Below, piece after piece: positions 48,272-57,434 of a stretch of 64,000 nt of DNA. Origin of the DNA: Polaromonas sp. CF318. Its GTDB lineage: Bacteria; Pseudomonadota; Gammaproteobacteria; Burkholderiales; Burkholderiaceae_C. Positions within the stretch are counted from its first letter, which is position 1. Every line of letters starts with the position of its first letter. The notes beneath the pieces were generated by a model. It was given only the letters and a program-made list of their open reading frames with translations. It ran no database searches and was not told the DNA's origin. The DNA is taken from contig NZ_AKIV01000008.1 in assembly GCF_000282655.1 (NCBI RefSeq), positions 1 to 64,000 on the forward strand, read 5' to 3'. A program made the translations under genes and the position numbers.

Positions 48272-49117
48272 CTAAGGCTTTGCCGCGATCACCCAGCGGG
48301 TGATCTTGCCGACCACGTCGGCCTCCAGCCCGTTAAAGCCGTGGTAGGCCATGGCCTCGCAGGGGTCGCCGCGGCTCTGGCCGCCGCTCACGCTGATGAG
48401 TTCGGCTTTGGGCGTTTTGGCGAGCTTCTCCATCAACATCGGCATGTCGCTGAAAGCGCAGACCTTGCAGCCGTCTTGTTCGTGATGCACCACGAGCACG
48501 GGGATGGCGAGTTTTTCCAGCGGCATTTTGGGCACGGCGCGGCCCTTGGGATCGGTCAGGATGGTGGAGGTCAGCACCAGGCCGTCGGGGCCGCCCTGGG
48601 CCGGTGTGGCCTCGGTGGCGACGTAGGCGGCCGACTGGGTGCCGCGGCTGGTGCCGACCAGCCATACGGGCACGGGGGATTGCTGTTTCAGCCATGCGAT
48701 AAGGGCCAGCACGTCGGCGCGGTGTTCCGGCGTTTGCCGGTTGCCGGAGAGGTAGGGCGGCGACTGTTTGTCGGAAGGCGCGTCGATGACGGCGACGGCC
48801 AGGCCCGCATCGGCGAACTGCTGGCGCGTGCGCACCAGGAAGTTACCGCCGCCCCCGCCGAAGCCGCCCGCCTCGTTGATCTGCAGGCCGCCATGGCCGC
48901 CGGCCATCAGGATGACGGAGGCCTTGGGCGCGCCCGATGAGGGGGCGATATAGACAAAGCGCTGGGTGACGCCGGGGCGGGTGGGGATGTCGACCACACG
49001 CGGCGCTGCCGCGCCTTGCGCCAAAGCCGGCCGGCCGGCCAGGAGGGTGCACAGGCCCAGCAACAGGCCGGCGGCGAGGGCCCGTAAGGGCGCGTGTAAG
49101 GGGGCTTTGCGTGGCAT
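48272..49117 (-). CDS. secreted alpha/beta hydrolase
   Basis: A 281-aa protein with an N-terminal signal peptide (to about residue 34, PALAQG). The nucleophile elbow is LVGTSRGTQSA (G-x-S-x-G), the acid probably lies in VVHHEQDGCKVC, and a late AMAYHGFNGLE gives the His. The CKVC pair plus another Cys suggest disulfides in the periplasm. Substrate unknown. Confidence 0.82.
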   Translation of the reverse strand: MPRKAPLHAPLRALAAGLLLGLCTLLAGRPALAQGAAAPRVVDIPTRPGVTQRFVYIAPSSGAPKASVILMAGGHGGLQINEAGGFGGGGGNFLVRTRQQFADAGLAVAVIDAPSDKQSPPYLSGNRQTPEHRADVLALIAWLKQQSPVPVWLVGTSRGTQSAAYVATEATPAQGGPDGLVLTSTILTDPKGRAVPKMPLEKLAIPVLVVHHEQDGCKVCAFSDMPMLMEKLAKTPKAELISVSGGQSRGDPCEAMAYHGFNGLEADVVGKITRWVIAAKP

Positions 49118-49217
49118 GAATGGGGCTTTCAGTGCACGGGGGTGCCCAATATAGCCGCTGCGGCGCGGCCCGCCAGCCGGGTTTGCACGCAGTGAGGGCG
49201 CTTCCTACAATGGCGTG

Positions 49218-50063
49218 ATGATGAACCCCGCCATGCCCCACTCAAGCGCCGCCAGCCCTTCCGTACAAGCCGCCCTGCTGGCCGGCGAGCCCGAACGCGC
49301 CGCCTACCGCGACTACGCCCAGCCCGGCATGGACAGGGTGCGCAACTTTTACCGCAACAACCACCAGCACCAGACGCTGGACTTTGTGCGGGCCAAAAAA
49401 GCCCAGTGGCTGGGTTTTTCGCAGCGCGAGATGACGCCCTGGGCGGCGCTGGAATTTTTGAACACCCTGGTCGACGAGTCCGACCCGGACATCGAGCTGC
49501 CGCAGATCAGCCACCTGCTGCAGACGGCCGAAGCGATACGCGCCGACGGCCACCCCGACTGGTTTGTGCTGACGGGTTTTATCCACGACCTGGGCAAGGT
49601 ACTGTGCCTGTTCGGCGAGCCGCAATGGGCGGTGGTGGGCGACACCTTCCCGGTGGGCTGCCGTTTTTCGGAACGCATTGTGTACCCGGAGTACTTCGCG
49701 CTGAACCCCGACAGCGCCGATGCGCGCTACAACAGCGAGAACGGCATCTACACCCCCGGCTGCGGGCTGGACGCGGTGCACATGTCATGGGGCCATGACG
49801 AATATCTGTACCAGCTGATGAAGCCCTACCTGCCGCTGCCGGCGCTGTACATGATTCGCTACCACTCGTTTTATGCGTGGCACCGGGAAGGGGAGTATGG
49901 GCATTTGACCGATGCCCAGGATAGGGCGCACCTGGCGTGGGTGCAGAAGTTCAACCCCTACGACCTTTATTCGAAGAATGAGCGGCCGCCGGTGCTGGCG
50001 GAGCTCAAGCCTTATTACGAGGACTTGATGGCGAAGTATTTGCCGGCGCAGCTCAAGCTGTAG
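49218..50063 (+). CDS. myo-inositol oxygenase (MIOX) family protein
   Basis: A 281-aa HD-fold di-iron oxygenase. All six iron ligands of mammalian MIOX have counterparts: H99 (PQISHLLQ), H123 and D124 (FIHDLGK), H193 (MSWGHDEYL), H216 (RYHSFYAWH) and D249 (NPYDLYSK). The substrate-loop [13 protein letters not shown] region is also conserved. MIOX cleaves myo-inositol to D-glucuronate. Length equals eukaryotic MIOX (about 285 aa). No iol or uronate genes are adjacent. Rare in bacteria. Confidence 0.9.
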   Translation: MMNPAMPHSSAASPSVQAALLAGEPERAAYRDYAQPGMDRVRNFYRNNHQHQTLDFVRAKKAQWLGFSQREMTPWAALEFLNTLVDESDPDIELPQISHLLQTAEAIRADGHPDWFVLTGFIHDLGKVLCLFGEPQWAVVGDTFPVGCRFSERIVYPEYFALNPDSADARYNSENGIYTPGCGLDAVHMSWGHDEYLYQLMKPYLPLPALYMIRYHSFYAWHREGEYGHLTDAQDRAHLAWVQKFNPYDLYSKNERPPVLAELKPYYEDLMAKYLPAQLKL

Positions 50064-50074
50064 TTGGGTTTGAA

Positions 50075-50239
50075 TTTATCCGCAGATTTACGCAGATTTA
50101 CGCAGATTTCAGACAGGTGCCGCTTGAGCACGACGCGTCTGTACCTGATTCACTTGTCTCCATACACAGGCCATCCAGCTGGTTCTGGATGCTTTTCATT
50201 GGTATTCATCTGCGAAATCTGCGTAAATCTGCGGATAAA
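50075..50239. mobile_element. 165-bp MITE-like element with 25-bp inverted ends
   Basis: Exact 25-bp inverted arms at 50075-50099 and 50215-50239 (TTTATCCGCAGATTTACGC and its complement). The left end contains three tandem copies of CGCAGATTTA/C (50081-50110). It lies between the MIOX stop and the minE stop. There is no transposase. Short ORFs inside read as repetitive low-quality protein and are not genes. Confidence 0.65.
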
Positions 50240-50250
50240 AAAATCCGGCC

Positions 50251-50511
50251 TCACTTCTTATCCGGCAACTCGATCTTCACCTCCAGCACATCAAGGTTGT
50301 CTTGCCGCTCCAGATGCAGCTTGATGTGGTCCGGATTGATGGGAATGTATTTGGCGATCACCGCGATCAGGTCGCGTTGCAGTGCCGGCAGGTAGTCGGG
50401 CTTGGGGCTGCGGCCGGTGCGCTCATGCGCCAGGATGATCTGCAGCCTTTCCTTGGCGACACTCGCGGTTTTTTTCTTTTCGCCGAGCAGGAAGGACAGG
50501 AAGGACGCCAT
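50251..50511 (-). CDS. minE: cell division topological specificity factor MinE
   Basis: An 86-aa protein: N-terminal membrane/MinD-binding segment ([20 protein letters not shown]) and the anti-MinCD helix ([10 protein letters not shown]), then the C-terminal topological domain. It stimulates MinD ATPase and drives oscillation. It lies 3 bp after minD in the minCDE operon. Confidence 0.95.
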   Translation of the reverse strand: MASFLSFLLGEKKKTASVAKERLQIILAHERTGRSPKPDYLPALQRDLIAVIAKYIPINPDHIKLHLERQDNLDVLEVKIELPDKK

Positions 50512-50514
50512 CGT

Positions 50515-51333
50515 TTACTTCCCCCCGAACCAGCGCTTGAACAGCCCCGGCTTTTGCGCGTCGATAAAACGCATGGGCTTGTCCTTGTCGCCGAGGAAGC
50601 GGTCGACCACGTCCTTGTAGGCTTCGGAAACATCGCTTCCGTTCATGTGCACGGCCGGCACGCCCTGGTTGGAGGCCTGTAGCACGGACTCGGACTCGGG
50701 GATCACGCCTATGAGCTTGATGCGCAAAATATCCTGGATGTCTTCCAGTGAAAGCATCTGGCCCTGGTCGACGCGGCCGGGGTTGTAGCGGGTGATCAAG
50801 AGGTGTTCCTTGATGGGGTCGCCGCCGGCGATCGCGCGCTGGGTCTTGCTGGAGAGCATGCCCAGGATGCGGTCGGAGTCGCGCACTGAGGACACCTCGG
50901 GGTTGGTGACCACCAGGGCCTCGTCGGCAAAATGCATGGCCATCAGGGCGCCGGTCTCGATGCCGGCGGGGGAGTCGCAGACGATGTATTCAAAGTCCAT
51001 CTCGCCCAGGTCTTTGAGCACCTTCTCGACGCCGCTTTTGGTCAGCGCGTCCTTGTCGCGGGTTTGCGAGGCGGCCAGCACGAACAGGTTGTGGCATTGC
51101 TTGTCTTTGATCAAGGCCTGGTTCAGCGTGGCTTCGCCCTGGATGACGTTGATGAGGTCGTAGACCACGCGGCGTTCGCAGCCCATGATGAGGTCCAGGT
51201 TGCGCAGGCCGACGTCGAAGTCGATGACGGCGGTTTTATGGCCGCGCAGCGCCAGGCCGGTGGCAAAGCTGGCGCTGGTGGTGGTTTTGCCCACGCCGCC
51301 CTTGCCGGAGGTGACCACAATGATTTTTGCCAT
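50515..51333 (-). CDS. minD: septum site-determining ATPase MinD
   Basis: A 272-aa deviant Walker-A ATPase (SGKGGVGKTTTSAS) that binds the membrane by a C-terminal amphipathic helix (KPGLFKRWFGGK). It recruits MinC and oscillates with MinE to place the septum at mid-cell. Confidence 0.96.
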   Translation of the reverse strand: MAKIIVVTSGKGGVGKTTTSASFATGLALRGHKTAVIDFDVGLRNLDLIMGCERRVVYDLINVIQGEATLNQALIKDKQCHNLFVLAASQTRDKDALTKSGVEKVLKDLGEMDFEYIVCDSPAGIETGALMAMHFADEALVVTNPEVSSVRDSDRILGMLSSKTQRAIAGGDPIKEHLLITRYNPGRVDQGQMLSLEDIQDILRIKLIGVIPESESVLQASNQGVPAVHMNGSDVSEAYKDVVDRFLGDKDKPMRFIDAQKPGLFKRWFGGK

Positions 51334-51393
51334 GCTTGAATTTCCTTGGAAACGGGAGAAGAGAGAAATAAGGAGAGGGACTGACGCGCTTGG

Positions 51394-52155
51394 CTAAGCA
51401 GCCATTACGTTCATGACCAGCTTGTCGCCTTCATCGCCAGGCACCAGCCGCACCTGGGTTGGCTTGCCGGCCATGCCGGGCGGCAGCGGGTGTTCGCTGG
51501 TGCGGTAGACGCCGGCAATCGACAGCAGTTCGGCCTCGAGCGCCAGCGAGAAGATGCGCGCCTCGGTGTTGCCGCGGGCGCCGGCCATGGCCTTGCCGCG
51601 CAGTGGCGCATAGACATGGATGTGGCCGTCGGCAATGACTTCGGCGCCGGCGTTGACCATGGCCAGCACCACCAGGTCGCGGCCGCGCGCATAGACCTGC
51701 TGGCCGGAGCGCAGCGGCTTGTCGACGACCAGGGCGCCCAGTGATGGGGCGGGCACCGGGGCAACGGGGGCAACAGGTGCGGGCGCGGGCGGCGTTGTGA
51801 CCGTGGGCCGGGGCGCCACCAGGTGCGCATCGGGCACGGGCAACAGGCCGGCCTGCAGCGCCGCGGCCATTTGCGCGGGGCTGCCGCCCTTGGCCGTGAG
51901 GGGCACCAGCTGGTAGCTGCCCAGCAGGCTGATGAGGGCGGGAAAGTCGATGTCGCCGGCCGCTTCGGGCAAGGGCGAGAGGTCGACCATCAGCGCATCC
52001 TGGTCGAAGAAGTCGGGAATGTCGCCGAAGCGCGCTTCGAGTTCACGTGCCAGGGCGACGAGGTCGGTGGACTTGAGCAGCAAGGCCACCAGGGGCAGGT
52101 TGGCGCTTTTGATTTCAAAGGTGGCGGGAGTGGTGGCCTGGAGGGCGACGGTCAT
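51394..52155 (-). CDS. minC: septum site-determining protein MinC
   Basis: A 253-aa FtsZ inhibitor. The N-terminal MinC_N domain (TFEIKSANLPLVALLL) and C-terminal beta-helix (RSGQQVYARGRDLVVL, GHIHVYAPLRGKAMAG) are joined by a Pro/Ala/Val-rich linker. The ATG at 52155 is chosen over an upstream in-frame start. First gene of minCDE. Confidence 0.93.
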   Translation of the reverse strand: MTVALQATTPATFEIKSANLPLVALLLKSTDLVALARELEARFGDIPDFFDQDALMVDLSPLPEAAGDIDFPALISLLGSYQLVPLTAKGGSPAQMAAALQAGLLPVPDAHLVAPRPTVTTPPAPAPVAPVAPVPAPSLGALVVDKPLRSGQQVYARGRDLVVLAMVNAGAEVIADGHIHVYAPLRGKAMAGARGNTEARIFSLALEAELLSIAGVYRTSEHPLPPGMAGKPTQVRLVPGDEGDKLVMNVMAA

Positions 52156-52391
52156 AGGCGCATGGGCAGAGGAAGCCGGCTGGCGGAGCGGCAAAAGAAA
52201 AGATGGCCGAGGGTAGCGCGCGAAGTGCTGGATTCAGCCGCACGCTTTGTCGCACTTGTGAGCGCATGAAACGCTTGTCGGCCGTGTGCACGGCCTTGGT
52301 GCGCCCCGGCCGTCCGTCGCAAAAAGCCGCGCCGGCATTGAATGCATGCGGCTCACACCCATATGCTGTGCTCATTACCGGAACCCTGTTC

Positions 52392-53543
52392 ATGAACTTC
52401 CTGCCGCTGGCGCTTGTAACCGCGCTGCTCCATGTTTACATTGGCGCACGCCTTGTTCCCGGGCTGCAGGCCCTTCCCCTGGTCCAGTGGCTGCTCATCA
52501 TCGGCCTGGTACTGTCCGCGCTGCTAATGCCGCTGGGCCTGATGGCCGGGCGCGTGGCCAGGCAGCCCCTGGCGGATGTGCTGACCTGGGTGGGGCTGCT
52601 GTTCATGGGTTTGTTCTCGTCCCTGTTTGTGTTGACGCTGGCGCGCGATGCGGGTTTGCTGCTGCTGTGGGGGGCCGACCTGCTGGCGCCCGGCCAGTTG
52701 CCGCTGGCCTGGCTGCGCATCGCCTCGGCCGAAGCCGTGCCGCTGCTGGGCGTGCTGGTCACCGTGCTGGGTTTCCTGAATGCGCGGCGCACCGCGGCCG
52801 TGGTGAAGGTGGACGTGCCCATCAAGGGCCTGCCGCCCGCGCTGCAGGGCTTTACCCTGGCGCAGATCAGCGACATCCACGTCGGGCCGACCATCAAGCA
52901 CGCCTATTTGCGTCGCATCGTCGACAAGGTCAATGCGCTGGACGCCGACGTGGTGGCGATCACCGGCGACCTGGTGGACGGCAAGGTCAGCGAACTCTCG
53001 GCCCACACCGCGCCGCTGGCCGACCTGAAGTCGCGCCACGGCACCTACTTTGTGACCGGCAACCACGAGTACTACTCGGGCGCGCACGCCTGGGTGGACG
53101 AGCTGCGCCGCCTGGGCCTGACGGTGTTGCTGAACCAGCATGTGGTGATCCGCCGGCCTGGCGAAGGCAGCGGCAAGCCGCTGGTGCTGGCCGGGGTGAC
53201 GGACTACAGCGCCGGCCACTTCGACCCGGCCCACCGCAGCGACCCCGAAGCGGCCTTGCAAGGCGCACCGCTGAATGCCGTGCGCGTGCTGCTGGCCCAC
53301 CAGCCGCGCAGCGCGGCTGCGGCGGCCAAGGCGGGTTTTGATTTACAGCTCTCGGGCCATACGCATGGCGGGCAGTTCTACCCGTGGAACCTGTTTGTGC
53401 GCTTGCAGCAGCCATTTACGGCGGGTTTGCACAAGCTGCAGAACCTGTGGGTTTATACGAGCCGGGGGACGGGTTATTGGGGGCCGCCCAAGCGCTTTGG
53501 GGCGCCGTCGGAGATCACCGCCCTGAGGCTGGTGGCGGCCTAG
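52392..53543 (+). CDS. membrane-anchored metallophosphoesterase
   Basis: A 383-aa protein with four N-terminal membrane helices and a calcineurin-like phosphoesterase domain. The metal-binding motifs are in order: ISDIHVGP, ITGDLVDG, GNHEYY, LLAHQPR and SGHTHGGQ. It resembles YkuE-like phosphoesterases involved in envelope lipid or nucleotide turnover. The start at 52392 begins the first helix; the upstream extension has no domain. Confidence 0.85.
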   Translation: MNFLPLALVTALLHVYIGARLVPGLQALPLVQWLLIIGLVLSALLMPLGLMAGRVARQPLADVLTWVGLLFMGLFSSLFVLTLARDAGLLLLWGADLLAPGQLPLAWLRIASAEAVPLLGVLVTVLGFLNARRTAAVVKVDVPIKGLPPALQGFTLAQISDIHVGPTIKHAYLRRIVDKVNALDADVVAITGDLVDGKVSELSAHTAPLADLKSRHGTYFVTGNHEYYSGAHAWVDELRRLGLTVLLNQHVVIRRPGEGSGKPLVLAGVTDYSAGHFDPAHRSDPEAALQGAPLNAVRVLLAHQPRSAAAAAKAGFDLQLSGHTHGGQFYPWNLFVRLQQPFTAGLHKLQNLWVYTSRGTGYWGPPKRFGAPSEITALRLVAA

Positions 53544-53615
53544 GGCCGGCCGTCATTCGCATCCCGTTTGACAAATCCCAAGCCGGGCCGGAAAACCCGG
53601 GACTATCATCCGCGG

Positions 53616-55322
53616 ATGTTCATCGAAACCCTGGGTGCCGCGCGCGACATGGCGCGCCTGGCGGAAATCACCGGTGTGCTGATCCGCCACGGCTTTGGCG
53701 ACAGCGTGCGGCGGCTGGGCCTGGCCGACAAGCTGGAGCGCGCGGGCCACGCGCTGCACTGGAACAATGTGGCCGACCTTGCCCGCATCGGCCCGCCCGA
53801 ACAGGTGCGCCTGGCCATGGAAGAGCTGGGCCCCACCTTCGTCAAGCTCGGGCAGGTGCTCGCCGGCCGCGCCGACCTCTTCGGCCCCGAATGGATCACC
53901 GAATTCGAAAAGCTGCACAGCCAGGTGCCGCCCGTGCCCCTGGCGCTGCTGCTGCCCCAGCTGCGCGAAGACCTGGGCGGCGAGCCCGAAACCGTCTTTG
54001 CCCGCTTCGACACCACGCCGCTGGCCGCCGCCTCCATCGCCCAGGTGCACGGCGCGCAGCTCCATGACGGCACACAGGTCGTCGTCAAGATCCGCCGCCC
54101 GGGCATCACCGAGGTCATAGAAGCCGACCTGCGCCTGATGGAACGGCTGGCCGCGCTGGCCGAGGCCGAGTTGCCCGCCCTCAAGCCCTACCGCCTCAAG
54201 CAACTGGTGCGCGAGCTCGCGAAGTCGCTGCGCCGTGAACTCGACCTGGCCGCCGAATGCCGCCATGCTGAACGCATCGCCGCCAACATGGCGGCCCTGC
54301 CCTACATCGTGATTCCGCGCGTGCACTGGGCCCACACCGGCCTGCGCGTCAATGTGCAGGACCTGGTGGACGGCGTGCCCGGCAGCGCGCTGGACCGGCT
54401 CACGCCCGAGGCTGGTTACGACCGCGGCGAACTCGCGCGCCGCGGTGCCCGCGCCGTGCTGAAAATGATTGTGGAGGACGGCATCTTCCACGCCGACCCG
54501 CACCCCGGCAATGTGTTTTACCTGCCCGGCAACCGCATCGCCTTCATCGACTTCGGCATGGTCGGGCGGCTGACCGAGCGGCGGCGCGAAGAGCTGCTGC
54601 AACTGCTGCTGGGCCTGGTCGAGCGCCAGCCGCAGGCGGTGGCCGACGTGCTGCTTGACTGGACCGGCGACGAGCACGGCGTCAACCTGTCCCAGCTCGA
54701 GACCGAAATCGAGTCCTTTGTCGACCAGTACCACGGCACGCCCCTGGCCCAGCTCAGCCTGGGGCAAATGCTGTCCGACGTCACCGCCATCCTGCGCGAG
54801 CACCACCTGGGCCTGCCCTCCGACCTGGCGCTGCTGATCAAGGCCTTCATCTCGCTGGAAGGCATGGGCCGCGGGCTGGACCCGGACTTCCACATGGCCA
54901 CCGAGGCCGCGCCCCTGCTGCGCCAGGTGGTGCGCGCGCGCTACCAGCCCCGGGCCCTGGCCACCCGCGGCTGGCAAACCCTCAGCCGCACCCTGGCACT
55001 GGCCGGCCAGCTGCCGCACGACCTGTCGCGCCTGCTGCGCAACGCGCGCCGCGGCCGCGTGCAGGTGGCGATAGAGCTGGCCCACCTCAAACGTGTGGGC
55101 GACCAGCTGGACCGCGCCGCCAACCGCCTGGCCATGGCGCTGGTGATCGCCGCGCTCATCATCGGTTCGTCCATCGTCATGACCGTCAAAGGCGGCCCCA
55201 CGCTGTTCGGCCTGCCCGCCTTCGGTTTCCTGGGTTTTACCGGCGCCATGGCCGGCGGCGTGTGGCTGGTGCGGGCGATCTGGCGCAGCAGCCGGGCCAG
55301 CAATGGGGAGGGGCAGGATTGA
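53616..55322 (+). CDS. ABC1/AarF/UbiB family protein kinase-like
   Basis: A 568-aa atypical kinase. Hallmarks are KLGQVLAGRADLF (KxGQ), ASIAQVHGAQL (A-rich loop), HADPHPGNVFY and IDFGMVGRL. Two C-terminal helices anchor it in the membrane (around residues 505-550). UbiB relatives support ubiquinone synthesis or lipid handling. No ubi gene is adjacent, so the paralogue's role is open. Confidence 0.85.
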   Translation: MFIETLGAARDMARLAEITGVLIRHGFGDSVRRLGLADKLERAGHALHWNNVADLARIGPPEQVRLAMEELGPTFVKLGQVLAGRADLFGPEWITEFEKLHSQVPPVPLALLLPQLREDLGGEPETVFARFDTTPLAAASIAQVHGAQLHDGTQVVVKIRRPGITEVIEADLRLMERLAALAEAELPALKPYRLKQLVRELAKSLRRELDLAAECRHAERIAANMAALPYIVIPRVHWAHTGLRVNVQDLVDGVPGSALDRLTPEAGYDRGELARRGARAVLKMIVEDGIFHADPHPGNVFYLPGNRIAFIDFGMVGRLTERRREELLQLLLGLVERQPQAVADVLLDWTGDEHGVNLSQLETEIESFVDQYHGTPLAQLSLGQMLSDVTAILREHHLGLPSDLALLIKAFISLEGMGRGLDPDFHMATEAAPLLRQVVRARYQPRALATRGWQTLSRTLALAGQLPHDLSRLLRNARRGRVQVAIELAHLKRVGDQLDRAANRLAMALVIAALIIGSSIVMTVKGGPTLFGLPAFGFLGFTGAMAGGVWLVRAIWRSSRASNGEGQD

Positions 55323-55371
55323 GGGGCGCTCCCCTCTTGAACCACCCCCGCCACACCATGACCCTAGCCCC

Positions 55372-55791
55372 ATGCCCCAAACCCACGTCCTGCGCCTGAC
55401 GCCAGGTGAAGACCTGCGCTTGGCCCTGGCCAAAGCCTTTGCCGATCTGCAAGCCGGGCAGAACACCACCGCAGCCTGCATCATCTCCGCCGTGGGCAGC
55501 CTGTCCCGCGCGGTGCTGCGCTATGCGGACCAGCCCGAGGGCACGCTGCTGGCCGAGCCGCTGGAGCTGGTCACGCTGTCGGGCACGCTGAGCGCCGACG
55601 GCGTCCACCTGCATGCCAGCGTGGCGACGGCGTGCGGCGAGATGCGCGGCGGCCATGTGATGCCGGGCTGCGTGGTGCGGACCACGGCGGAGATCGTGCT
55701 GGCGCCTTTGCCGGGCTGGGTGTTCACGCGTGAGCAGGATGCGCAAACAGGTTTCAAGGAGCTGGTGGCAAAGCCTGTAGGCCGGGCCTGA
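55372..55791 (+). CDS. DUF296 (PPC domain) DNA-binding-type protein
   Basis: A 139-aa PPC/DUF296 domain protein (THVLRLTPGEDLRLALAKAF, ISAVGSLSRAVLRYAD, GTLSADGVHLHASVA, GHVMPGCVVRTTAEI). The family's function in bacteria is unclear; plant homologues carry AT-hooks, absent here. It begins 49 bp after the ABC1 gene. Confidence 0.83.
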   Translation: MPQTHVLRLTPGEDLRLALAKAFADLQAGQNTTAACIISAVGSLSRAVLRYADQPEGTLLAEPLELVTLSGTLSADGVHLHASVATACGEMRGGHVMPGCVVRTTAEIVLAPLPGWVFTREQDAQTGFKELVAKPVGRA

Positions 55792-55906
55792 CGGCGCGGC
55801 CGGCATTCCGGCCATGGCTTGGGGCTTTGATCGGCGTACAGTGAAAGGCAACAAGCCCCGCAAAGCCCCGCAACGTCCGTCAATGCGGCTTGAAGGAGTC
55901 ATGGCC

Positions 55907-56248
55907 ATGCGAAAAATTCACCCCCTCCCCCTCCCCCTCGTGCTTGGCACCGTGCTGGCCTTGTTGGCGGGGCCCGGGCTGCGGGCGCAAACCACAGCGC
56001 CAACCACCGCGCCAACCACCGCGGCGCCCGCGGCGGAGCCGGGCGCTGTGCAAAAGCCCGCCATGCCTTTGAAGAACCCGCTGAACCGCAACCCGGCGCG
56101 CCGCGTGCTGCCGCCGGACAACTCGGTTCCACCACCGGACCCGCGCGACTCGACCTCGCGGCCCACACTGCCGCCTGTCAGCAGCGATGGCCGCGATACG
56201 GTACTGCCCCCGCCGGCGGCGGCGGCATCGGACGCGCGCAGGCCTTAG
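55907..56248 (+). CDS. secreted Pro/Ala-rich hypothetical protein
   Basis: A 113-aa protein with a signal peptide (KIHPLPLPLVLGTVLALLA to GLRAQ). Thr/Ala/Pro-rich repeats (APTTAPTTAAPAAEP) follow, then a Pro-rich C-terminus. The ATG at 55907 with AAGGAG 8 bp upstream is preferred over the one at 55901. No family recognised. Confidence 0.6.
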   Translation: MRKIHPLPLPLVLGTVLALLAGPGLRAQTTAPTTAPTTAAPAAEPGAVQKPAMPLKNPLNRNPARRVLPPDNSVPPPDPRDSTSRPTLPPVSSDGRDTVLPPPAAAASDARRP

Positions 56249-56278
56249 GAGCCCCAGGCTTCTGGTGGTTTTTGCCGT

Positions 56279-57199
56279 TTAGAGGGACAGCGACTGGCTG
56301 CCGGCCCGGCCGGGGCTTGGTGCGCGGGGCGCGTGGGCTTTGCGGCCTGTCGGGCTACGTCCCCTGCGGTAGCGCTGCGGCGCTGCCTGCTTTTGCAGCA
56401 GGCGCCGCCTGGCGAGGCGCGCGGGGTGAAAGACCTGCTCGTAGTACGCCAGCCATTGCTGCTCGCCGGCATCCAGGGCGGGCGCATCCTGCGGGTCGGC
56501 GGCTGGGCCGAAGCGCAGCGCGGCCAGGCCTTCGCCCGGCGGTTTTGCGTCCGCCGCAAAGTCCTGCGGGCCCAGGTAGTCGGACTCGACGCTGCCCCCG
56601 GGCGTGAGGATGGCCCAGCGCATCAGGGAAAAGCGTTTGGCGAACGTGGGCGCCACGGCTTCAACAATATGGTGTTCAGGCTCGTACCAGGCGACGTGCA
56701 GCGGCCCGGCAAGAGGCCTGGCCCTGAAGCTGTCGTCCTGCACCGAGCGAAAACGCAGCTGGGCTTTCATTTTGCGGATGTCCTCGCGCACCTCGTCGGC
56801 CATCCGGCGGGCCTCTTCCATGTCGGCGTCCTGCGGTGTGTGGCGCAGTTCGGGTTCGTGCACCAGGCGCCAGAGCAGGCGATAGAGCAGCTGGAAGCGC
56901 TGCGGGTTGCGGTGCAGCACGGCGGCCTGGCACAGCGCGAGGAATTCGGGCGGCACGCTGACGGCGGGCGCGTCGCTGAAGGCCGGGCTGTGCGCGCTGC
57001 CGGCGGCCTGCGGGGCCTGGGGTGTTTGCAGGGGCGCGTCGCCGCATTGCCAGTGGACCTGCGCGGGCAGGATGTTCTGCGCCAGCAGGCCGCGCGCGGC
57101 ACGGCGAAAGCCTTCAAAGTCCGTCTGGCCGTGCAGCGCAACAGGCAGCGCGGCCTGGGGAAAGAGGTCGGTCGTCAGCAGGTCATTCATCACGCCCAT
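56279..57199 (-). CDS. DUF4130 (TIGR03915-like) putative DNA metabolism protein, C-terminal UDG absent
   Basis: A 306-aa protein with the DUF4130 core: WYEPEHHIVEAVAPTFAKRF, MRWAILTPGGS, and a segment ending YYEQVFHPARL. In UdgX proteins DUF4130 is fused to a uracil-DNA glycosylase domain that begins about here. This one instead ends in a basic Arg-rich tail, so the glycosylase part is absent. The radical-SAM partner usual for stand-alone forms is not adjacent. The ATG at 57199 follows AAAGGA. A LexA box lies upstream. Confidence 0.75.
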   Translation of the reverse strand: MGVMNDLLTTDLFPQAALPVALHGQTDFEGFRRAARGLLAQNILPAQVHWQCGDAPLQTPQAPQAAGSAHSPAFSDAPAVSVPPEFLALCQAAVLHRNPQRFQLLYRLLWRLVHEPELRHTPQDADMEEARRMADEVREDIRKMKAQLRFRSVQDDSFRARPLAGPLHVAWYEPEHHIVEAVAPTFAKRFSLMRWAILTPGGSVESDYLGPQDFAADAKPPGEGLAALRFGPAADPQDAPALDAGEQQWLAYYEQVFHPARLARRRLLQKQAAPQRYRRGRSPTGRKAHAPRAPSPGRAGSQSLSL

Positions 57200-57328
57200 G
57201 CAATACATCCTTTCTGCTTCACGGTCTGACTTCATGGTGCCGCCGCGGGTTCAGGCGCGCTTGTAGGCAAAGAAGCCGACTTCCCGGGTGCGGGCGGCGC
57301 ATCGCCGGGAAAGAGAAAACCAAAAACA

Positions 57329-57344
57329 CTGTATCAATATACAG
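57329..57344 (-). promoter_or_regulatory. LexA (SOS) box
   Basis: CTGTATCAATATACAG is a perfect match to the proteobacterial LexA consensus CTGT-N8-ACAG. It lies 130 bp upstream of the DUF4130 start on the minus strand, with an AT-rich core suitable for overlapping a promoter. No plus-strand gene is close enough to be the target. Confidence 0.8.
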
Positions 57345-57434
57345 TAGTTTGGGTTCATGGGCACAGAGCTTGGGCCCAAAACCCTGGCGGCGTGTGGCTT
57401 TGGCGCCTAAGAACCTGTTTACGGCCCGCGCCGC

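Noticed and set aside
50081-50110. Possible CRISPR-like repeats (CGCAGATTTA x3)
   Set aside because: Units are 10 bp and directly abutting with no spacers; part of a MITE-like element.
50064-50324. Small ORF reading ICEICVNLRIKKS
   Set aside because: Translation of the MITE-like repeat; this type of sequence is a known false protein.
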